From Planosporangium spinosum (GTDB lineage: Bacteria > Actinomycetota > Actinomycetes > Mycobacteriales > Micromonosporaceae): DNA of 64,000 nucleotides. The stretch spans positions 248,001 to 312,000 of the forward strand of contig NZ_JBLYUB010000001.1 in assembly GCF_049999945.1 (NCBI RefSeq), in the 5' to 3' direction. A model generated the notes under the pieces. The model made no database searches. It saw nothing but the letters and a program-made list of their open reading frames with translations, and was not told the origin of the DNA. This document shows, one piece after another, positions 59,484 through 64,000 of the stretch. The translations under genes were made by a program, and so were the position numbers. The first letter of the stretch is position 1, and each line of letters begins with the position of its first letter.

Positions 59484-61261
59484 ACCCGACCGACGCCGTC
59501 GCCCACCTGACCCCCGAACACTGGGACCGCGCCAACCGGCTGCTGGTCCGCAAGGCGCTCGCCGAGTTCACCCATGAGCGGCTGCTCACCCCGGCCGAGG
59601 TCGCACCCGGCCGGTACGCCGTCACCGGTGACGACGGCACCGTGGAGTACCGGTTCACCGCCCGCGTCGGCCCCCTCGACCACTGGCGTATCGACGCCGG
59701 CAGCATCAGCCGGCACCGCGACGGAGCGGAGCTACCGCTCGACGCGCTCGACCTGGTCCTCGACCTGCGCCACGCGCTGGGCCTGAGCGAGCGGATCCTG
59801 CCGGTCTACCTGGAGGAGATCAGCAGCACCCTGGCCGGCAGCGCCTTCAAGCTGGCCAAACCGCCGGTCAGCGCCGCCGAGCTGGCGCGCGCCGACTTCC
59901 AGGCGGTCGAGACGGCCATGACCGAGGGCCACCCCTGCTTCGTGGCCAACAACGGCCGGCTCGGCTTCGACGCCGCCGAGTACCGCGCGTACGCCCCGGA
60001 GGCCGCCCGCCCGGTACGCCTGATCTGGCTGGCCGCGCGCCGCGACCGCACGACGTTCACCAGCGGCGCCGGCCTCGACTACGACCGGCTGGTCACGGGC
60101 GAGCTGAGCCCGGCCACGCTGCGCCGGTTCGCCGGCACCATGGCCGGGCTGGGGCTGCACCTCGATGACTACCGGCTCATCCCGGTACACCCGTGGCAGT
60201 GGTGGAACAGGCTGGCGGTCACGTTCGCCGGCGACGTGGCGCGGCGCGCGCTGGTGTGTCTGGATCACGGCGACGACGCGTACCTGGCGCAGCAGTCCGT
60301 GCGCACCTTCTTCAACACGACCGCGCCGTCCAAGCACTACGTGAAGACCGCCCTGTCGGTACTCAACATGGGTTTCCTGCGCGGCCTGTCCGCCGAGTAC
60401 ATGCGGGCCACCCCGGCCATCAACGACTGGCTGGCCGACCTCGTCGCGGCCGACCCGGTGCTGAAGGCCACCGGCCTGGGCATCCTGCGCGAACGGGCGG
60501 CCGTCGGCTACCACCACGCGCAGTACGAGGCCGCCTCCCCGAAAGGCTCGCCGTACCGCAAGATGCTCGCCGCGCTGTGGCGCGAGAGCCCGGTACCCCT
60601 GCTGGAGCCGGGCGAGCGGGCCGCGACCATGGCGGCGCTGCTGCACGTCGACGCCGACGGCCGGTCGGTCGCCGGGGCGCTCGTCGCCGGCTCCGGGCTC
60701 GACGCCGCGACCTGGCTGCGCCGGTACCTCGACGCCTACCTGACGCCGCTGCTGCACTGCTTCTACGCGTACGACCTCGTGTTCATGCCGCACGGGGAGA
60801 ACGTCATCCTCGTGCTCGACGAGCGGGGCGTACCGCGGCGGGCCTTCTTCAAGGACATCGCCGAGGAGATCGCCGTCATGAACCCGCACGCCGACCTGCC
60901 GGATGGGGTCGCGCGTATCCGCGCCGACGTCCCGGAGAACCTGAAGGTACTGTCCATCTTCACCGACGTCTTCGACTGCTTCTTCCGGTTCCTGGCGGCG
61001 AACCTCGACGCCGACGGCACGCTCGACCAGGGCACCTTCTGGGCCGGTGTCGCCACCTGTATCCGCGACTACCAGGAGGCCAACCCGGGGCTGGCCGACC
61101 GGTTCGCCCGGTACGACCTGTTCACCGAGCGGTTCGCCCTGTCCTGCCTCAACCGGCTGCAACTGCGCGACAACCAGCAGATGGTCGACCTCGCCGACCC
61201 GGCCGGGGCGTTGCAACTGGCCGGTACGCTCGCCAACCCGATCGCCCGGTACGTCCGGTGA
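59480..61261 (+). CDS. desD: NRPS-independent siderophore synthetase
   Basis: 593-residue IucA/IucC-type ligase that uses ATP to oligomerise and cyclise succinyl-N-hydroxycadaverine into desferrioxamine. Signatures: EGHPCFVANNGRLGFDAAEY near 150, PVHPWQWWNRL near 240, RTFFNTTAPSKHYVKTALSV near 275, HCFYAYDLVFMPHGENVILV near 430 and RAFFKDIAEEIA near 455, which together form the ATP and substrate sites. GAGGAG before the ATG at 59480 and the 4-nt overlap with desC fix the start. It ends the operon. Confidence 0.95.
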   Translation: MNPTDAVAHLTPEHWDRANRLLVRKALAEFTHERLLTPAEVAPGRYAVTGDDGTVEYRFTARVGPLDHWRIDAGSISRHRDGAELPLDALDLVLDLRHALGLSERILPVYLEEISSTLAGSAFKLAKPPVSAAELARADFQAVETAMTEGHPCFVANNGRLGFDAAEYRAYAPEAARPVRLIWLAARRDRTTFTSGAGLDYDRLVTGELSPATLRRFAGTMAGLGLHLDDYRLIPVHPWQWWNRLAVTFAGDVARRALVCLDHGDDAYLAQQSVRTFFNTTAPSKHYVKTALSVLNMGFLRGLSAEYMRATPAINDWLADLVAADPVLKATGLGILRERAAVGYHHAQYEAASPKGSPYRKMLAALWRESPVPLLEPGERAATMAALLHVDADGRSVAGALVAGSGLDAATWLRRYLDAYLTPLLHCFYAYDLVFMPHGENVILVLDERGVPRRAFFKDIAEEIAVMNPHADLPDGVARIRADVPENLKVLSIFTDVFDCFFRFLAANLDADGTLDQGTFWAGVATCIRDYQEANPGLADRFARYDLFTERFALSCLNRLQLRDNQQMVDLADPAGALQLAGTLANPIARYVR

Positions 61262-61368
61262 CCGGGACTTGTCGCAATGCCGGAGCTGTCGTACGCCGGC
61301 GCGACGAAGACCCTCGCGTCGGTCGTCCTCCTGTGGGCGGCGATGGTGGCGACCGGCCAGCGTACTGA

Positions 61369-61563
61369 TCAGGTGGCGTTCGATTTCGTCCTGTGACGTT
61401 CCCCCGCGACCGCTGGGAGCCGGCGTGATGCAGGCTGACCACGGCTGCGGCGTGTCGTCGTACCGTCCGGCGCCTCGGCCGCCTCGGCCTCGCCCACCTC
61501 GGGGTTCAGCTCGCGGTAGGCGCGGCGGGCCGCGGCCAGGAACCGCTGCGGATCCTCGACCAC
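61369..61563 (-). CDS. Possible small hypothetical protein or gene remnant
   Basis: A minus-strand frame reads QDVVVEDPQRFLAAARRAYR, then ELNPEVGEAEAAEAPDG, with actinobacterial codon bias over about 35 codons, then a less protein-like tail to the stop at 61369. GTG at 61563 is a possible start. I do not recognise the family. The rest of 61262-61676 shows no gene or clear terminator for the des operon. Confidence 0.3.
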   Translation of the reverse strand: MVEDPQRFLAAARRAYRELNPEVGEAEAAEAPDGTTTRRSRGQPASRRLPAVAGERHRTKSNAT

Positions 61564-61676
61564 GACGTCCTGCGCATCCGTACGCTGATCGTCATCCCGC
61601 CACCGGGCGGTTCGCCTCGTCCACCCGGTGGCGGGTAGGTCGCGATCAGACCCGTCCGCAGTCCCCGCCCAGCGGC

Positions 61677-62318
61677 TCAGAACGCGGCGATGCTGGCTGG
61701 GGTGCGTTCGGCGCGGCTGAGCGCCCGAAGGACAGCGGTCGCGCCGTGCCGGCGTACGGCCAGCCGGGACAGCAGGTCGACCACCGTGTCGACGGCGCTC
61801 TGCGGCAGCGTGGGCGTCGCGGCACCGACGCTCACCGCCAGGTCGTCGGAGTGGACGGCGAGCTCCATCATCCGGGTGATCAGCAGGTCGTCGAGGCGCA
61901 GTGACCATGGCCCCCAGAACGGCAGGCGGACCGACCGGCCACCCGCCTCCGAGGCCAGCAGGTCCGCCAGTTCGGTGACGGCCGCGTCGACGCGCGTCAC
62001 CAGCGCCTCGGGTCCGTCGACCGCCAGTTCCTCGCCACCGTTGCGGATGCGGACGTTGATGTCGTCATCGAGGGCGGCATCGGTCCACAGCGCCCGGGCG
62101 TAGTGGTCGAGCAGGGAGATGGTCTGCTCCTGCGGTGCCGGCCCGGTCAGCGCCTGCGGTACGCCCAGGATCTGGTAGGCCAGGTGGCCGGCGAGACCGC
62201 CGACGCTGAACTCCGGCAACGCGCTCGGCTTGCGCCAGGCGGCAGCGACCGCCGGATCACGCAGCAGGTCCGCGGCTGCGCGGGCCGCGGACAGGAAATC
62301 GTCCCGGGTACTACTCAA
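61677..62318 (-). CDS. Maleylpyruvate-isomerase-family mycothiol-dependent-type protein
   Basis: 213-residue DinB-superfamily protein of the actinobacterial mycothiol-dependent MDMPI group. FSVGGLAGHLAYQILGVPQAL near 50 carries the first conserved His, and LLITRMMELAVHSDDLAVSVG near 165 the H-x-x-D pair of the metal site. A TTG start at 62318 is chosen because GGGGAG lies 8 nt upstream; an upstream ATG at 62399 would add an unconvincing leader. The reaction is unknown. Confidence 0.8.
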   Translation of the reverse strand: MSSTRDDFLSAARAAADLLRDPAVAAAWRKPSALPEFSVGGLAGHLAYQILGVPQALTGPAPQEQTISLLDHYARALWTDAALDDDINVRIRNGGEELAVDGPEALVTRVDAAVTELADLLASEAGGRSVRLPFWGPWSLRLDDLLITRMMELAVHSDDLAVSVGAATPTLPQSAVDTVVDLLSRLAVRRHGATAVLRALSRAERTPASIAAF

Positions 62319-62463
62319 GCCTGCACTCCCCTTCTCGGCGAACAGTGGGAGGAACGCCCCGGGTGAGCGGTGAGACGGCGGCCACCTCCCCCAAAACATC
62401 CTAGGATAATGCTACGCGGGAGCCGCCCCCGCCAGGTCGCTTGCCGGTGGCACCACATTCCCC

Positions 62464-62509
62464 ATCGTGGAGAGTTGGGCACCAATATTGGCGCCCAACT
62501 CTCCACGAT
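62464..62509. terminator. 46-nt perfect palindromic stem-loop
   Basis: ATCGTGGAGAGTTGGGC (62464-62480) and GCCCAACTCTCCACGAT (62493-62509) are exact reverse complements around a 12-nt centre that itself contains the palindrome CCAATATTGG. It lies between the HNH nuclease stop and the MDMPI start (both minus strand), the expected place for the nuclease terminator. No U-tract follows. Similar GTGGAGTTG-type palindromes are dispersed in Micromonosporaceae genomes as far as I recall; that is not verified here. Confidence 0.7.
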
Positions 62510-62596
62510 CCATGAAGGACCGGCACGTCCGGCCCGCTCCCACCCACTTCGTCGGGTGAGGACGGGTAAGGACCGGGCGGGATCAGCCAGGACCGG

Positions 62597-63256
62597 TCAG
62601 GACGCGCAGGTGTTGAGCATGCCCTGCAGGGCGGTCTTCTCCGCCGACTGGAGCGTGAGTCCCCAGTGGTACTTCGACCGGATCCACATCTTGGCGTAGG
62701 TGCACCGGTACGACGACAGCGGCGGCTGCCAGGTGGACGGGTCCTGGTCACCCTTGGCCTGGTTGACGTTGTCGGTCACCGCGATCAGCTGCGGGTAGCT
62801 GAGGTCGTTGGCGAAGCTCTGCCGCTTGCTGGTGGTCCAGGCGCTGGCGCCCGACCGCCACGCCTCGGCCAGCGGTACCACGTGGTCGATGTCGACGTCG
62901 GCGGGGCTGGTCCAGGTGGCGCCGTCGTACGGGCTGTACCAGCGTCCGGAGGTCGGGTAACAGGTACTGTCGACGGTCACCGAACTGCCGTCGCGCTTGA
63001 GGACGGTCTCGCGGGTGTTACAGCTTCCCGAGACGGTGATCCAGTGCGGGAACAGGTCGCGCGAGTACCCGCTCATCGCGCCCTCGGCGGCCACGGTCAG
63101 CGCGTTCAGCTCGCTCTGCGCGGTGGACTTGGCGGGGATGTTGGGCGGGGTGGCGGCCGCTGGCGACACGAGTGTCACCGCCAGCGCGGTACCGGCGACG
63201 ACGGCGCCGAGCAGGCCGGACAGCGCGCGGCGGGGGTGGTGGGGGGAACCGGGCAC
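62597..63256 (-). CDS. Secreted HNH-family endonuclease
   Basis: 219-residue exported nuclease. The signal peptide core is LSGLLGAVVAGTALAVTLVS with cleavage after AAA near 40. The DUF1524/HNH motif is VDIDHVVPLAEAW near 122 (DH general base), followed by DLSYPQLIAVTDNVNQAKGD (Asn) and WQPPLSSYRCTYAKMWI. Four cysteines (SCNTRE, TCYPTS, YRCTYA, NTCAS) suggest disulfides, as in extracellular actinobacterial nucleases that degrade external DNA. The GTG at 63256 has GGAGG 6 nt upstream, which decides against the GTG at 63316. Confidence 0.9.
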   Translation of the reverse strand: MPGSPHHPRRALSGLLGAVVAGTALAVTLVSPAAATPPNIPAKSTAQSELNALTVAAEGAMSGYSRDLFPHWITVSGSCNTRETVLKRDGSSVTVDSTCYPTSGRWYSPYDGATWTSPADVDIDHVVPLAEAWRSGASAWTTSKRQSFANDLSYPQLIAVTDNVNQAKGDQDPSTWQPPLSSYRCTYAKMWIRSKYHWGLTLQSAEKTALQGMLNTCAS

Positions 63257-63449
63257 GGGGAGCCTCCGAGGTGGTGAGGGCGTGACGCTCCGACCGTCGC
63301 GGGTGGCGGTGGCCACCTCATGATCGGGTCGTTACCGTACCCCGAAGATCGTCAAAAATTTAGATCGACGAATCTTTTAGTCCCCCTTCCGGAGTACGCG
63401 ACAACCCGTCCGACGGGCGTGCGGTCGGTCGATTCGACCCGTTGGCAGC

Positions 63450-63838
63450 CGTCCGCCGCACGGCCTCCGGGTGCGCCGCCGCGCGCCGGAGCTGTCGCGC
63501 AAGCTGTCGGTCGAGGCGCACAGCTCCGACCCGCTGCGTGGCATGGACCGGATCACGCTCTATGCCTTGGCGGTCAACGAGGACAACGCCGCCGGTGGCC
63601 ACGTCGTCACCGCCCCCACCAACGGCGCGGCCGGGATCATCCCGGCGGTGCTGCACTATTACACGCGGTTCGTCCCGGGCGCCAACGATGATGGCGTGTG
63701 CCGGTTCCTGCTCACCGCTGGCGCCGTCGACGCTATCTGCAAGGAGACCGCGTCCATCTCGGTGCGGAGGTCGGCTGCCAGGGCGAGGTCGGGTCGGCCT
63801 GCTCCATGGCGGCCGGCGCGACGGACCCAAGCCGCTGA
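63450..63838 (+). pseudogene. sdaA: L-serine ammonia-lyase fragment (5'-truncated, frameshifted)
   Basis: GLRVRRRAPELSRKLSVEAH, then MDRITLYALAVNEDNAAGGH, VVTAPTNGAAGIIPAVLHYY and FLLTAGAVDAICKETASIS are the central part of a bacterial iron-sulfur serine dehydratase. After ASIS one base is missing (a C near 63758) and the next frame continues GAEVGCQGEVGSACSMAAGA. The N-terminal domain is absent. At 63816 the sequence switches to a TnpB tail, so the C-terminus with the cluster cysteines is lost too. Cannot be functional. Confidence 0.85.
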
Positions 63839-64000
63839 ACGTCCGGTCGTGGACCTGCCCGTGCGGCGCGGTCCACGACCGGGACCTCAACGCGGCGATC
63901 AACGTGCTCGCGGCGGGACGCGCCGAGAGCCTAAACGCCTGTAGAGCGCAGGTAAGACCGGCACCCGTGCCGGCACCGCGCGACGAAGCAGAAATCCACC
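63809..64000 (+). pseudogene. TnpB C-terminal fragment and right-end RNA region (runs off window)
   Basis: From the GCGGCCGG junction the DNA matches the end of the complete tnpB: DGPKPLNVRSWTCPCGAVHD, RDLNAAINVLAAGRAESLNA and RPAPVPAPR. Only the last zinc knuckle and the final RuvC aspartate remain. The segment 63925-63981 is nearly identical (55/57) to the corresponding region of the other copy, and contains the same GTGCCGG hairpin. The element's right end lies beyond the window. Confidence 0.85.

Noticed and set aside
1..64000. tRNA, rRNA, riboswitch and prophage genes
   Set aside because: Looked for cloverleaf-like sequences, conserved rRNA strings, long structured leaders and phage structural genes while reading; none could be supported. 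A tRNAscan/Infernal run would be decisive.

Overview
The window is chromosomal DNA of a filamentous or sporangiate actinomycete, most likely of the Micromonosporaceae. The DNA is GC-rich throughout (about 70% by eye, with strong G/C in third codon positions). The gene content is typically actinobacterial: an F420-NADP reductase, a mycothiol-dependent maleylpyruvate-isomerase-type protein, MmyB-type and DosR/DosS-type regulators, desferrioxamine genes, and a sugar importer without its own ATPase. Family calls come from reading motifs and architectures; no database search was run. No tRNA, rRNA or CRISPR array was recognised.

Layout. 1-3.2 kb: a sulfotransferase cut by the left edge, a small SRPBCC protein, a decayed IS5-type transposase, a DinB protein and a PPOX-type protein. 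3.2-12.9 kb: a LacI regulator divergent from a tight six-gene sugar import/catabolism operon, then a secreted F5/8-C plus beta-helix (GH55-like) protein. 12.9-21.3 kb and 30.6-33.8 kb: two blocks resembling the mycobacterial DosR dormancy regulon (universal stress proteins, two Acg-type nitroreductases, a D54 NarL-type regulator, a two-GAF sensor kinase with an HHPPM motif, CBS-BON protein, pncB). 21.3-30.6 kb: small accessory enzymes between remnants (hydrolase, methyltransferase, IS630 transposase, a doubly truncated SDR/MmyB pair). 34-40 kb: a chemoreceptor with an orphan sugar-binding lipoprotein, then a three-gene flavin electron-transfer operon. 40-42.5 kb: a cyclopropane-fatty-acid-type methyltransferase behind a repeat-rich leader, and an RraA-like protein.

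The most unusual block is 42.6-47.6 kb. It is a five-gene, same-strand cassette: a Crp/Fnr cyclic-nucleotide receptor with a probable leaderless, palindrome-bearing promoter; a class III nucleotidyl-cyclase-like protein; an NLR/STAND-like NTPase overlapping it by 4 nt; a long-helix protein with a faint SPFH look; and a small multi-pass membrane protein. The C-terminus of the cyclase-like protein and the N-terminus of the NTPase carry almost the same peptide (13 of 15 residues, GQVATVVHGGM invariant) encoded by different synonymous codons. This looks like a selected homotypic interaction module, similar in layout to amyloid-signalling or adaptor motifs that link NLRs to effectors. I read the cassette as a candidate nucleotide-signalled conflict or stress-response system.

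47.7-50.7 kb: an aldo/keto reductase, a ChaB-like protein and a TnpB-only IS200/IS605-type element inserted against the end of a DUF2218 gene. 50.7-61.3 kb: a complete iron island of FecCDE-type importer, binding protein, siderophore-interacting reductase and desABCD, with an excellent IdeR/DmdR iron box between the divergent halves. 61.3-64 kb: a mycothiol-dependent-type protein, a secreted HNH nuclease, and an sdaA fragment joined at an 8-bp microhomology to a second TnpB tail that runs off the right edge.
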